Positions 37,351 to 49,941 are shown, numbered from the stretch's first letter. The stretch is 64,000 nucleotides of DNA from Salvator merianae (GCA_003586115.2 QVOM02000073.1:31819298-31883297), one strand, 5' to 3'. Numbers and translations are program-made. Notes: generated by a model from the sequence alone, not told the origin.

Positions 37351-38137
37351 TTCAGCTCTGTCCAGATTTTCCAGGCAGAAAGAAAACAACTTTTAAAAGA
37401 TCACCTGCTTCCTCTAAAGTAGGCAGATACACCTAAGGGGCAGCTTGTCTGTGAGTGGAGAGAGATAATTAGAAGAGAATACCTTTCCCTGCAGAAAACT
37501 TGAACAGGAGCAGTATTTTGGTACCTCTTAGCTGCTGTAAAAAGTTCTCACTTTCAACTGCTGCTGCTCTCATCCCTGCTCAAACTGGGGGTCAGGTGTA
37601 CCTCTCTATACCTGAGGAAAGAGGGAACCTTAAAAAGAAATAAATGTATGGGTGCAGAACATTAATGGCCCATGGATATGATGCTGGATATAGATACTCA
37701 GTTTCTTTCTTTCTTTCTTTCTTTCTTTTTTTAAACAGGACAGGCCATGAAAACATGTTCAAGCCCTAAAGGAACAGGTCAGCTGTGGCTGATTGTTCCA
37801 ACAGATAAACATATCTAGACAAAGAAGATCCGTAAGCTAGGTGCTACTATGAAAAGACATTCTCTCCTGTAACTACCCAACTAAAACTAGATTTAAATGG
37901 TAGATTCTTGGATTTCAGAAAAAAGCCCCCAGTTAACCTGCATTCACCACCCAAGTTGTTCTGCACACATCATTAGTTGAAGGCCTGCTGCAAAACTGCC
38001 TTGGACATTCAAACTTAAAGAATAATCCTTGTTATTGGATGATGATTTCAATAATTTACTTAATAATAAAAGACAATGATTGTGAGTAATGAGAGTATTG
38101 CCATTATTATTGAAAATAATGATGACTCTCTTAGGTT
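37351..38137. other. No gene; (CTTT)n at 37702-37732
   Basis: Only a CTTT microsatellite is recognisable. Confidence 0.5.
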
Positions 38138-38465
38138 GCCTCCAGACATAGGCTGAAAACCATGATTGTCCTGGGACTATAATAGAAGGTCGTGTCTCAG
38201 TACAATCCTAGGTTAGTCAATGGATAACCCAATATATCAGTATTGTGGAAAATCTGGCAATGATGTTTGGTTTTCCATAATTGTTCCCCTTACCTGGATG
38301 TTTCCTAGGAGCTTCTGAAATGAAGTCAAATCATATAACTGCAAGCCAGCCAAACACATGTAAAATAGCAAAGGGAGTAGGGAGGCACTTGGCTGGCTTT
38401 CCAGTTATATGATTTGACTTCATTTCAGCAGTTCCCAGTAGATGTCCGGGTAAGGGGAATTAAAC
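38138..38465. mobile_element. MITE-like element with 75-bp hairpin arms
   Basis: Starts 'ttgcctccagacataggct', like family C ends. 38277-38352 and 38388-38462 are inverted copies, close to 90% identical by eye, sharing GAAATGAAGTCAAATCATAT and GCCAGCCAA. Confidence 0.6.
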
Positions 38466-38751
38466 ATGTAATTGCTTTTTGTATCTGCTGTGGGCTGGCA
38501 AGAGCCAACTACAAGATCTTCTTTAGATCCCACAATGTTTCTTAACAGCTGAAGGCAGCTTTACTCAGTCCTTAAAGAATACAGATTTCTGAGAAAAACC
38601 ACCACTACCACCAACACTTCCACTTTTCTTGCTGGTAAGACTTTTGTTGAAACATTTACCAACATCAGTTTAATTTTATGTAACTGCAGACTGGAGAGAA
38701 ACCCCCTATTGTTGTGGTATAAAAGCAAAAAGCTCTCTATGGCCCTATCTG

Positions 38752-39047
38752 CACTCACCATTAATCCTGATCAGGAGTCCACAAAGTCCTCTTCTGAGCC
38801 TCATCAGTCTGCACATTAGACAGAGCATAATCCCAATCAGGGACACCCTGATCAGGATTACCTGAAGGTAAACCTCCGTGTTTGGGATGATCGGGGGACC
38901 CATTTTGACAGTGCACCAAAGCACACCACCAAAATGTATCCCTAGGTGACTCTGAGACCAGGAACCATTGTTCCTAGACTTTGGGGCCTAGGTGGGGTCT
39001 GGTCTGGACCAGCACCATTGTGCAGAAGTAAGTGCAGAAAGGCCTTA
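38752..39047. mobile_element. Non-autonomous TIR element with family D-like ends
   Basis: 'ggccctatctgcactcac' and 'aagtgcagaaaggcctta' are inverted ends like family D. The interior differs, with a CTGATCAGG motif repeated in both orientations near 38780 and 38850. Confidence 0.6.
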
Positions 39048-39339
39048 TCTCATTTCAGCAAGCAGTAAAGGTAAAAGCATGGGTTTATGTAGTAAATGCC
39101 CAGATGACCACTTCTAATTGGCTTGTGGACAAAGGGAAAGAGATGGAAGTTGAGAAGTCTACACATGAAACTTTCTATCAGCTGCACAGAACTAGTATAC
39201 TGCTGTAAGAAGCCATTTTCCATGTGTGGAACACCAAATTATGGGGTCTCAGCTTTCTAGGCTGTTGGAAATTGAGTCATTTTGTAGTTTAGATGACTCA
39301 TAAGGTAAGACCTGAACTGGAGCAGTTTTATTTCTTGAC

Positions 39340-39440
39340 TTATACCTAAGAATTTATGTCCTGTCCTTTGCCAAAAGGTCTCAGGGCGGGTCACAATATG
39401 AATATATAAAATATACAAAGCACTCTTAAAACATTTTTGA
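39340..39440 (-). mobile_element. L2-like LINE tail
   Basis: The reverse complement reads 'gacccgccctgagacctttt' and 'ggacaggacataaattc', the usual L2-type tail form. Confidence 0.55.
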
Positions 39441-39885
39441 AACATGAAATAACACAACCTTTTCTAAATATGGATCCAACAGAGGGATTTTTCCTTAGTT
39501 TTCTCAATTTCACCTCTTAAGAGAGAATGTCTTATTTTGTGGGTTCATTCAAGTGAGTAACAATTATAAAGAAAGGGAAGCTAGCAGCATGAACACTATG
39601 GGTATACCAGAGAAAGCTACACCGTATATTCATTGTATATAGGCTGCAACTGAACTATGGTTCGTAAAAATTAACTGAGTTACCTGGGGCTGTCAGATGT
39701 GTTATCCAACAATCTCAGGCTCTCCCTGCAGATACTTGGGAGTAGACAAGTGAGTCCTGTGTAAAAGTTGCAGGGAACACATCTGTTCAGGCAATGCAGC
39801 TGCTGCTATTATCCTTCCCTCCATGTGAGAGCCATACAAACACAATGTATGTGGACTGGTGATCATTTCCTTCACAAAGGCTACA

Positions 39886-40268
39886 TTCACACATAGGGGG
39901 AAAAGTGCCTCAAAGATGTCTTCAAGAAGGCAATGTGTGATCCTTGTGTTCTTATCCCATCTCTAAGGCAGAAGGTCCTGTCTGCACTGGGCTTTATTTG
40001 GGATTATATCCCAGATTAGGGATCTGCCATCCACATGCTGGTGCAGACCACAGCAGGCCCTGCTTGGGGTTTACACTAGCAAGCGGATGGCAGGTCCCTA
40101 TTTGGGGATACAATCCCAAATAAAGCCCAGTGCGGACAGGGCCGAATATTCATGAGAGGAAGGAGTGACAGAAAGGCTTGTGAACAACACTCCCACCTGA
40201 AAATCTTTTCTAAGCTGCCTCAGAGGTGCTTTGTTTGGTTTTTTTTACTGTATGTGAATGCAGCCTTA
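39886..40268. mobile_element. Harbinger-like MITE, family E, with nested MITE
   Basis: 'aaggctacattcacacatag' and 'tgtatgtgaatgcagcctta' form inverted ends. 'gtgcctcaaagatg' and 'aagctgcctcagaggtgctt' are inner partners. A family D hairpin MITE interrupts it. Confidence 0.6.
39974..40142. mobile_element. Hairpin MITE, family D, nested in family E
   Basis: GGTCCTGTCTGCACTGGGC and GCCCAGTGCGGACAGGGCC are inverted ends. GGGCTTTATTTGGGATTATA pairs across the hairpin. Confidence 0.75.
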
Positions 40269-40299
40269 ATGGGAATGTGCAGGTACCATCAATCACTGA

Positions 40300-40617
40300 A
40301 TGACATTTTTCAGTGTCCTGCAACAGAGTCTTCTCTGTGGTGGGGCCCACATTCTGGAATGCTCTCTCTTCAGAGGTTTGTGGAGTGTCTGGTATTATAT
40401 ATTTTAAGTGCCTGTTGCAAACCTATTTGTTTACCCGGACATTCCCTGTGGAAATTAATGTTTGCTTTGTATCTCCACCCACTTTTAATATTGCTTTTAT
40501 GCATTGCCACTTTAATTTCTTATAACTTTGCTTTGAATTGAATTGTAAACTGCTTTGAAATTTTAATTATGAAAAGGTGATATAGAAATGTTTGAAAGAT
40601 ATTTTAAATAAATAACA
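40300..40617 (+). mobile_element. L2 LINE, ORF2 C-terminus and 3' end
   Basis: A reading of VGPTFWNALSSEV...FKCLLQTYLFTRTFP matches the W-N-x-L-P-x-x-V and FKxxLKTxLF pattern at the end of L2 ORF2. It is followed by 'aactgctttgaaattttaat' and a TAAA-type tail. Decayed and 5'-truncated. Confidence 0.75.
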
Positions 40618-42689
40618 TATTGTAGGTGTAGGCTTGAAAATATTGCACAGGAAACTCTTTTGTGTTCATTTGCCCCTGGAAACTTCATAATATGGCAATG
40701 AATTAGCAAACGAGATATGAAATAAATCTGCTTTAGTTTCCTGCAAATGAGTTCCAGTCTATTTTAGCATCCTAACTTAAGTATGAATACTTCCAATGCC
40801 TATGAAAATGCATCCTTTGTTTTATTGATTCTCTGAAGGAATGTGAATGTGGATTGACATAGCTGCACTTACTGCTTGAGTAAACCTAAATCATACTTGA
40901 TTAAAAGTTCATCCACAAATTTCCAAATAGGTATGTTTCAAATGGGTAGGGAAATTATTTTAAGTTAGGACTGAAAATAGTTTGAGCGGCCACTAAAAAA
41001 ATGATAAGCCAGGGAACAGTTCCATATCCACCCAGTTCTTGGCTTATGTTCTAAACAATAGATGTCTATCAAATATGTTTATGTAACCTGTATAACTTTC
41101 CCACAGTTATTTTTGAATGGGGTGATGATTACTATGGAAGTACAAAGTATTCTGACTGCTTTGCCATAAAAATGCTTGGAGGCAGTATCCAAAATTGTGA
41201 AAGAGGACATTGCTTTCCTTGGGTTGGCTAGCTAACACTAACAAATTGACTTGAATGAGTATTTTACTACTTACAGAATTTTAAAGAACAACCCCCCATC
41301 TCTTGTAGAAATATAATAATTATCATTTACTGCAAACCAGATGCAGGCTATTTACACTACTGATCTGAAGGCTCCCTGGAAGGCTACTGCTGTATTATGG
41401 TGATTTGTGGGCTTGTTTGGACGAGTGCAAAATGCTGTGCAAACTTCTCTAAGTATCTGCATTCCTTTAGGAGGCAAGTAGCATAAATTGCTCACAGTGT
41501 CCTTACTGGGACCCCTTACATACTTAAATTGGTTTGTTTGGGGTCAGGGAACAATGTGCGCAGTTCATATGATATGCTGGGACAAGCCTTCATTCCACAT
41601 GAAACAGCTACTTAATGGGCTTTTTCCTGAGTCTGTTTAAAATAGTCCAACTCCCTCTGAAAGGAGTGCTTTGAGTAATACTGTATCTTGATTATCACAG
41701 ACATGTCCATCTATGTCCTTAAAAAACAACTCCTTTGCACCAATGTAAAGGGATGGTGATATCCAGCCTCCACCCCTTCCTTGTAATCTTTTCTCCTTCC
41801 CTTGATGAGTTGGGGGACTTGTGCTCACAGGTTTAGGAAGAAAAGAGTGGGCAATATATTGTTTGCCATGATAAGACTTGTTCAATGCCAACTCATATCA
41901 CAGAAGGGATTTCCCTTAACAAGGGGGTAGATAGGGCAGAAAGGGTCCTACGGAAACAATAAATGTCAAGCTTAGCAAACCAGATAAATCTTTGTTCCCT
42001 CAACTCCCACCAAAAAGCAATCTTTTTCAGTAATAGCCATTTCCCTGTTGCATAAGCGTCTTATTTCTCCACAGAAGAAAATAAAATACCACCTTTGGTA
42101 GTAGGGCTGGATAGGATTGACACTTCCTTGCTGCATAACCTTTTATTTTCTTTATTTTATTTTTATTCCTCTCTCACTGCTAAGTGGAGGAGCAAGACCG
42201 TCCTTCCAATTCCAAAGGGAAGAAACCAACCACAGGTTAGTAATCTTGAAATACATGGATTAAGGGGGCTGGAGTTCATTCATTCTTAGGCAGTATGGGA
42301 AGGTCAAAGTTTTCCCTCTGCCTAGCATATAGCTTTTATTATCTTATTCACAGTTAATAGATTTGGGGCTGGTCCAAGAAGAGAGCAAAGATGCACAGCT
42401 TCAGGTCTTTACGCACCTGGGAAGTCCCTCTCCCCTTCAGAGTGGTTCCACTTGGATGGAATCATCCTCACTGCCTATTTTAGTTTTAAATATGTCTGTC
42501 CAAGGCAGTCTCAAGGTACTCGATCAATTCTCAGTCTCAGTTAAGGTGCTTTGCTTGGCTTGGCTTTTTTGCAGCTGAGTTAGTGTGCTGGCAAGTGAGG
42601 GTCTGCTCACACCCACACACAACCAGCAATCATTCCACACAAAGTGCTGTGTAGAGCACTGTAAATGATGAGCATGAGTAACTACTTTG
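40618..42689. other. 2 kb with no recognised gene
   Basis: Ordinary sequence. The minus-strand frame 41637-41891 and others show no domain. Confidence 0.4.
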
Positions 42690-44240
42690 AGAGCGGTTAC
42701 ATATGCTCTCCTTGGTGGCCATACTGCCACTATGCTACCAAAGAGTGAGCCTATATGTATTGCAGAGACCTGGGTAGATGAACTGGGTGGACCTAGTCTT
42801 ACCCAGCTTTGTCTCCCAGGCTATTCAGTACAGCACTGTCCCAAATTGGTGGGGAGGGGGTGTTGCTGTAGTCTATAGGACTTCTATCTCTGTCACCAGG
42901 CAGCCAATTTGCATTGTGACTGGATTTGAGGAGCTGTTTTTGTTGTTGGGTCAGTGGGACAGAATAGGGATGTTGCTGGTGTACCACCCATCCCACTGCC
43001 CGGTAACTTCCTCACCTGAGTTGGTCCAGGTGGTTTCAGATGTGGTGTTGGAAGCCCCTGCCACAGTAGTGTTGGAGGATTTCAACATCCATGCGGAGGC
43101 TATGCACAGTGTGCCAGCTCAGGTCTTCATGGCCTCCATGGCAATCATGGGACTGTCTCAGTATGTAACTGGTCCAACTCATGCAGCAGGTCATACCTTT
43201 GATCTGTTTTTTGCCTCAGAGCCGATTGGTGAGAATCCGTTGATAGGAGGGCTGGTGGTCAGCCCGTTGTCATGGATGGATCATTTGCTGGTGAGACCTG
43301 GACATGCAGTGGCAGCTTTCCTCTGCAGGGATGGGGGACCTGTTGAGATGGTCCACCCACGGAGACTTATGGAATCTAATTCCTGAATGCTCTGGGGGAT
43401 TTTCCAGTTGGCATGGGTGGTGCTCCTGCTGAGGCTCTGGTCTCTCTCTAGAATTGGGAGATGATCAGGGCCATCAACATGATCACTCCGAAATGCCCTA
43501 GGCATACCTGTAGAGCCCATAAAGCACCTTGGTATTCCATGGAGCTGCAGGTGATGAAACAGGAAGGTCAACAGCTAGAGCACAGGTGGCATAAATCCCG
43601 CTGTGAGTCTGACCAAACACAGGTTCAGAGCACACTACTGTGCCTACCATGTTGCAGTGGACACAGTCAAAAGGAGTTTTTTTTTCCTCTGCCACCATTT
43701 TGCCCTCGAGTAGCCATCCAGCAGAGCTCTTCCAAGAGGTGAATGGCCTGATAAAATCTAGCCCAATGGAGCATGGGCAATAGCCATGCAATATCTGTTC
43801 TGACAAATTTGCAAAGGTCTTTGAGGGCAAAGTTGCTCAGATTTGTGGGGGATTGGATGTCACAATTGGGAATAGTCCAGAGAAAGTGTCCAGAGAACTG
43901 TCTGGTTCAGTTATTTTAGATCAGTTTCAATTGTTGCAGCCTGAAGATGTAGACTTGCTTGCAGGGGTTCGGCTGACAACATGCCTTCTGGATCCCTGCC
44001 CTTCTTGGCTGATAAAAGCTAGCTGGCAAGGTAGGATCAGGAGGGGCCAGGGAGTAGTGAATGCCTCTTTGAGAGATGGGGTGGTCCTGATGGGTCCTAA
44101 AGGGGCAGTGGTACATCTCCTCCTCCTCAAGAGGGTCTCCCTGGATCCAGAAGATTTAAACAACTATTGCCCAGTGGCTAACATACCTTTTTTGGGAAAG
44201 GTATTGGCTGCTCAACTGCAGGCATTTTTTCATCTTGAGA
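42690..44240 (+). mobile_element. L2/CR1-clade LINE ORF2 pseudogene
   Basis: Endonuclease: IAETWVDELGG..LTQLCLPGYS in one frame (about 42740-42810), then frame 42778-43386 with GGGVAVVYR, an EDFNIHAEA block standing for GDFNIH, and GHTFDLFF. These are the conserved AP-endonuclease motifs. The reverse-transcriptase N-terminus is at about 44140-44230 (DPEDLNNYCPVANIPFLGKV). At least two frameshifts and a missing palm domain make it dead. Confidence 0.82.
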
Positions 44241-44244
44241 GTCA

Positions 44245-44540
44245 TCAGTTTATGGAATTTACTACCAGAAGAGGTGGTGACAGCAACCAGCTTAGATAGC
44301 TTTAAGAAAAGGTTAGGCAAATTCAGATGTATCAATGGCTACTAGAACTGATGCCTAAGTATCACCCCCAGGTTGGAGAGAAAGGCAGGATGCATTTGAA
44401 GGCCATTTGCAGGGAGCTGAGAGCACGTGAATATTTTGCCTTTGTCTTCTGTTTGAGAATGCCCAAAACAATTGGTAGGTCACTTTGTGAACCAGGATGC
44501 TAGACTAGATGGGTTGTGGCCTGTAGTTGGGGAATGAACT
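44245..44540 (+). mobile_element. CR1-like LINE 3' end abutting the ORF2 fragment
   Basis: Resumes with 'ttatggaatttactaccaga', FKKRLGKF-like coding, then 'ggatgctagactagatgggt'. It is the same 3' region as 11970-12300. The join directly to the reverse-transcriptase start implies an internal deletion of about 1.5-2 kb or two separate insertions. Confidence 0.75.
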
Positions 44541-44862
44541 TTTCCTAGCTGTGATGTTAACATAGCTGAGGGCAGTGGCAGGCATACAGACAGCATACTA
44601 CCACTTTCAAAACATTTTTTTAGTGCGGTTCCTAGCAGCTCTTTAGTTAAAAGTCTGGTGTAAAACCTCCCTTTGTCTTGTCTGGCACTGGAGCTCCTGC
44701 TGAGATGATTTTTCTAAACTGTAAAAGTCAACTTCAGATCTGAATAATGAAATGTGATAGAAAAATATTGAGACTGTATATGTAAAAATATGTATAACAA
44801 ATGTGTGTATAACACGGAATTAGTGTATTTATAAATTTAAGAACATAAAAACATAGTTTTTA

Positions 44863-45179
44863 CAGGAGGCATGGTGGCACAGAAGGCTAAGGCACTGATC
44901 TTTCAATAGGAGGATTGGAGTTCGAGGCCCCTGTCTGCCGTGTAGAGGGGATGAGCGCCCTCTATTGGCCTCTAGCTCCAGCCAACCTAGCTGTCCGAAA
45001 GCAAGTAATTGCAAGTAGATAAATAGGGAGCATCCCATGGTGTGATGCGGAAGATAGATAGATGTAAGCCTTCTGGAGAAAAAATAACCTTGTAAGCCGC
45101 TTTGAGTCAACTTCGGCCGAGAAAAGCGGGGTATAAAAACCAAGTTCTCCTCCTCCTCCTCCTCCTCCTCCTTCTTCTA
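44863..45179 (+). mobile_element. tRNA-derived SINE, nearly full length
   Basis: A-box region TGGCACAGAAGGCTAAGG, B-box GGAGTTCGAGGCC (about 44918-44929), body 'agcgccctctattggcctct', LINE-type tail 'gtaagccgctttgagtcaac' and 'aagcggggtataaa', ending in (TCC)n at 45147-45172. This is the layout of tRNA SINEs with a LINE-derived tail. No target duplication identified. Confidence 0.85.
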
Positions 45180-45369
45180 GTAAGTGCCCTGCTGGACAAA
45201 ATCACCTAGTCCACAAGACTTTTCTCACTATGGAAACCAACTGAATATAGAGTTCCATAAACAGGTCACAAGTAAACACCTTGTCCTGCTCAGATGTTTC
45301 TCAGTAGATGACCTCCAGAGGCATAATGCCCCCTATGTCAGAGGAAGTCGCAAACCATCAGGGTTGGTT

Positions 45370-45590
45370 GGCCACTGTTCAACATAAAGCCTTTTTGAAG
45401 TCTTCCAAACTGGTGGCCAACATCATATCTTGTGGCAGCTGAATTCCGAACTTTTAACAATGTGCTGTGTGAAAAAAAAATTATTTTGCTTGTCCTGATT
45501 CTTCTAAGATTCAGTTTCTTTGGATAATCCCTAGTTTCAGTTTTGGGACACCTGGATGCTAGCATTGAAAAGGCTTTATGCTGAGTTCCC
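45370..45590 (-). mobile_element. CR1-like LINE ORF2 fragment
   Basis: The complement contains 'ttcacacagcacattgttaa' followed by the WNS-LP..V and 'gccaccagtttggaagactt' region, the same stretch as 11970-12060. Confidence 0.65.
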
Positions 45591-45639
45591 ACCTTTTAAC
45601 TACTGAAGGTGGTGGTATAGCCAGTAGGCCCTTGCCTGC

Positions 45640-45960
45640 AAGCCAATATGGAAGAAGGCATTCCTTTAGATATTTGGGGACCATGTTGTTTAGAGCCTTA
45701 TAGGTTGGAGTTAACACCTCGAATTGGGCTTGGTAGCGAATTGGCAGTCAGTGCAGCTCTTTTAAGAGTGGTGTAATACACATCCAGGCAACCCTTCATC
45801 CAATCAAATAATGGATAAGTAGTTTTATTCTGGACTGAACCAGCATTCTAGAGCAGCACTGTGAGAGCAGTGGATCAATTGATAGGTAATCCCAAATTCT
45901 GACGGTTGAGTGGCAGTCTGGAAGGAGTGATAACTTCAATGCATCTAACACCCAAACTGT
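45640..45960. mobile_element. LINE-related sequence (L2/CR1 type)
   Basis: 'gagccttataggttggagtt', 'ggcagtcagtgcagct' and 'tattctggactgaaccagca' follow the order found in a common reptile LINE region. Orientation and exact family uncertain. Confidence 0.45.
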
Positions 45961-46460
45961 ATGAGTCCTCAAAGGCGACAAACATGGGGAAAGAAAACAA
46001 CTTGTCAGCTTTAAGAAAACTGCCATTTGTACTTAATGAGAAATATTTCCAAACTGTTTCAGAAGCTGTTTTGTATAGAATTTAACCTCTCTTGTGCAAT
46101 GTAGCAGATAAGATGATTAGATTTGGCATGCCCAAACATATTTTACAGCAATCTCCCTGTAATATTTTCTCTAACTTAGAGAAGAAATCATTCACAACAT
46201 CTAGCAGATTGTGTTGCAGTATCAGTCCCTAAAATAAAACTTCTGCCTTCCTAGCATATTCTGTTACTGGTCTGTACTCATTTGGCCAAGTGTTCATGAG
46301 AGCTCCTCAGACTATATACTCCTTTGAGAGGCAGCACTGGAGTTGTATTTTGCTGTTTGCATGCACATTTTGACACTATAAATGCCATCCTGGCATATTA
46401 GAAGTTGCATCTACAAAATGAACAATGTGAATAATTCTTTCCTTTCCAAGATGGTTTTAC

Positions 46461-46798
46461 GAAGAAGAAGAAGAAGAAGGAGAAGAAGAAGGAGAAGAAG
46501 AAGGAGAAGGAGAAGAAGAACTTGGTTTTTATACCCCACTTTTCTCAGCCAAAGCTGACTCAAAGCAGCTTACAAGGTTATTTTTCGCCCGAAGGCTTAC
46601 ATCTATCTATCTTCCGCATCACACAATGTGATGCTCCCTATTTATCTACTTGCAATTACTTGCTTTCGAACAGCTAGATTGGCTGGAGCTAGAGGCCAAT
46701 AGAGGGCACTCATCTCCTCTACATGGCAGACAGGGGCCTCGAACTCTGATCCTCCTATTGAAAGATCAGTGCCTTAGCCTTCTGCACCACCATGCCTC
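46461..46798 (-). mobile_element. tRNA-derived SINE, nearly full length, inverted
   Basis: Same family as 44863-45179 in opposite orientation: (GAA/GGA)n at 46461-46520, the complement of the 'gtaagctgctttgagt' tail, the body, the B-box complement GGCCTCGAACTC, and the A-box complement CCTTCTGCACCACCA. Similar length and divergence suggest a similar age. Confidence 0.85.
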
Positions 46799-47784
46799 TG
46801 CCTTGTAGTGAATATGGTGGATTAAAAGTTGTTTCATGATTCTTCTGTTTCATCCCTTGTTCGGCATAATTGATGGTGCTGAAGGGGCGTAACTGTTTGG
46901 AGATGGCTGCCCAGACCCACATTGGCTTGGCAGGAGCAACAAACCAGCTGCCTTAGAGCAACAGTCAGCTTTAAACCACGAGCATTATACAACTGATAGG
47001 AATACAGGGCAGTTACTTCTTTAATCAAAACAAGAGAATGACTGGTATGCAACTTTCAGCTGGTGGCATAACTGTGAGGAGCAGGGAAAGTAACCCTGAT
47101 ATTGAATAAACAATATAAGCCTGTCACAGAAAATACTTGGCTTTTTATCATATTGTTTCAAGAAGCCAACATGAAGCAAGACTGCTTATTATCTTTTTTT
47201 TTTTTTTTTTTTAATGACCCATAACTGGTACCTAGAACAACTCTGTGCTTTTTAACATTTCATTCTTAGAAATACAAAATTGGCATACTCAACACCACTG
47301 CTTTCTAACTTATTTCTTAAAGAAATACTTAACTGGTACAAGGAGCAGTCTGCTTGGTACTGGTCTAACTTGCACATATCCTAAGTTTTTAAAAATGTTT
47401 TTAAGACAAAGAATGATACAAAAGTAGCCCAGAACTGTGTTGTCTTTCCCCACTCCTTTTGTAAAATGAACAAAACTGGCAAACTCTGCTTGAAATGAGC
47501 AATTCTTTCTTCTTTTGAGAACCAATAACAGCAGTGGCCTGAAGTGCTCTCCTCTACAAGGTCTTCTCAGCACCTTTTCAGCACCAATCAGCTCAGCAGC
47601 CTAGCCCATCTGTTCTAAACCTATTTGACCCCTCAAGAGGCACACTTGGTGGGAAGCTGCTTTACACAAGGAGAGGGGGAGCCAGGAAAGTGAAACCTGT
47701 CCCAGCCTAGCCTACACCCACCTCTGCACCTCCTTTCACACCAGAAGAGTAACTCTAGGACAAATTTTCCTTCAGTACTCTATG
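46799..47784. other. No gene; poly-T at 47194-47212
   Basis: Nothing recognisable apart from a 19-nt T run. Confidence 0.45.
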
Positions 47785-48060
47785 GGCCTTTCTGTACTGG
47801 CAAGTGGACTAGCTTACAGTGCATGCTAGGCCTCTGCCTTCCACACACTGGGGTGGCCTAGTAGAGGCTGCACACATCCTAGAATGCTCCGTCCATGCTG
47901 GATGGAGTTATGGGAAAGGATATGACACTGTATTCTGCTCCACCAGTGGACTCATTAAAAGTAGTCCTACTGGCAATATACCAGTCCACAAAATACCCTG
48001 TGGGCTGGTATACCAGGTCTGGCCCTTTCTGGATGGGCATGCTACAGACTGAGTCAGAAA
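47785..48060. mobile_element. Possible MITE remnant
   Basis: 'tgggcctttctgtactggca' looks like a family B/D terminus, and 'accagtccacaaaatac', 'gggctggtataccagg' give partial internal inverted repeats. No matching right end found. Confidence 0.3.
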
Positions 48061-49520
48061 AATGCCACTTCTGGGTGTGTAACCCCAAAACCCCCGTGGC
48101 TGGGAATTTGGAATGGGCTGCTTGTAGCCTGATGAACTGGACTCCTTGATAGCATTCCTAGGCCATGGTCACACTTCAAGAAAGTGGTCTGTGCTATTTG
48201 TCAAGTCAGATTCAAAATGTACCAGCCCTGATCACACCTAACACCCAAAAGTCCATCCTCAATTTGGGCTTCGCTGCTCACACTTTGCTTTTCCCATCCT
48301 CAGTCTCCTTAAATGGTGCCTGTTACGTCTCTACCCCTTTCCACCTTAGTGCCCCTCCCTTCACTCTGATAGAATCATTTTTTATCAATCAAGCTTTGCA
48401 TGTGGGGGTGGGGCCAAGACCTACCCCATGCCATCTACCTCCACGTCATCCCCTCACTTCCCAACCATGTCCTTAGAGGTTCGACTCTGCCTGGCCAGAG
48501 ACTGAAACACCATTGATTTTTTTATTTTTTATTTTTTTAATAAGACAGTTTTCCAGAAATGTGGAACTGCAGAGTTACACATATAAATCGAATGGAGGGT
48601 TTTTGCGCTATTCTCAACGTGCACTTATTTATGATCATCGGGAGAAAGGTCTTCCTCTGCCACCACCCCGTGAGGTTGCTAAAGCAAGCCCCCATGGGTG
48701 AATTCTTGGGCTTGGCTGACATGCCTGTACAGTGCTATGGTGCAGTACATAAAGGGGAGAAATTAGACCAGGGAAGGGAGGGAGAAAGTTTTATGACTCT
48801 TTAAAGTTTCTTTAAAGAAACTTTCTGTTCCTTTAACTTCAGCAGGAAAGGAAGATTGCAGGTTTACTTTGATACAGTGTATTTCAGCTACAATGTATCA
48901 TAGTAAACCTGTGATCTTCCTTTCTGTAGCAACATACAGAGAGGTTGTTCTTTCTGTCTGGAATACCCTGCTTTAATTTGGAAGGGCCTTCCTAAAAGGA
49001 CTTTCCTAAAAGGAAGTGAACTTGAAATTGACAGCTGGACCTGAAGATGCACATCTTCCACCACTGTCTCATAATTTCCCCTTCCTCCCTTCATTGGACA
49101 TAGCCAACAGCTGAGTGCACCTACACAAAAGGGCTGAATGGCACAGACTGGCTGCTGACATTGGAGGTGCAGTCACCATGCTGCACGGGAGTAAGGGTCC
49201 CTTCCACATGAGCAGCAGTTTTAAATAAATTGTTACAGAAAAGTTTTTAAAAATTGAGAAAATTAAAAGGAAAGTTTTGATGCATCCACTTTCAAGGTGG
49301 CCAGGAGTTCCATGTCATTGCTGCACTCCAATGTCAACAGCCAGCCCGTGCTGTCCTGCTCTTTTTTGTGTAGGCGTAGGCAACTGTTGACTATGTCCAA
49401 GGAAGGGTGGAAGGGGAAATTATCCTCATGTCCTGCTATCAATTTAAACTTTGCTGCCTTTTAGGGACACATTGTATCGGGAAGCTATAATAAAGTGTAT
49501 CCCTCCATTCCCTAGTCTAA

Positions 49521-49735
49521 GGCTGTGATCAGACACAGCAAAAAAAGGCAGCTCTGAGGTGCCTCAGAGACAGCTTCGAGGTGGGATTGTTCACAAACCA
49601 GTCTGCTCCTCCCCTTTCTCATGAACGTTCTATTCTAGAAAAGGTGGATTAGAGAAGACTTCAGAACAGGAGTGCCACACACTGTCTCTATGGGGCGCCT
49701 CCAAGTCACGCCTTTTGTTTTGTCTGAACACAGCC
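49521..49735. mobile_element. Harbinger-like MITE, 215 bp, nested
   Basis: Terminal repeats GGCTGTGATCAGACA and TGTCTGAACACAGCC differ at one position. Flanked by TAA on both sides (49518-49520, 49736-49738). The paralogous copy near 17880 reads straight through 'ctggtctaatttctcccc', giving the empty site. TAA duplications and GG-starting ends fit PIF/Harbinger. Confidence 0.85.
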
Positions 49736-49941
49736 TAATTTCTCCCCTGTGTATATAACACCATAGGAAGATGGTGCGGTGAAATCAAGACTGCAATACT
49801 GGTTTCCAGATCAGACTCCATTTTGTTGCTACACTTCAGTGGTGCACAGGAAGGGGCTACAGTTGTCCAGGTCCTGAAATGGAGGAAGTTTGAAATTCCG
49901 TGCTGAAGTAGGATGTACTGCAGCTGTTGAAGACCCATATG

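Noticed and set aside
42778..43386. 202-residue open frame as a host gene
   Set aside because: Its motifs are those of a LINE AP-endonuclease, with frameshifts on both sides.
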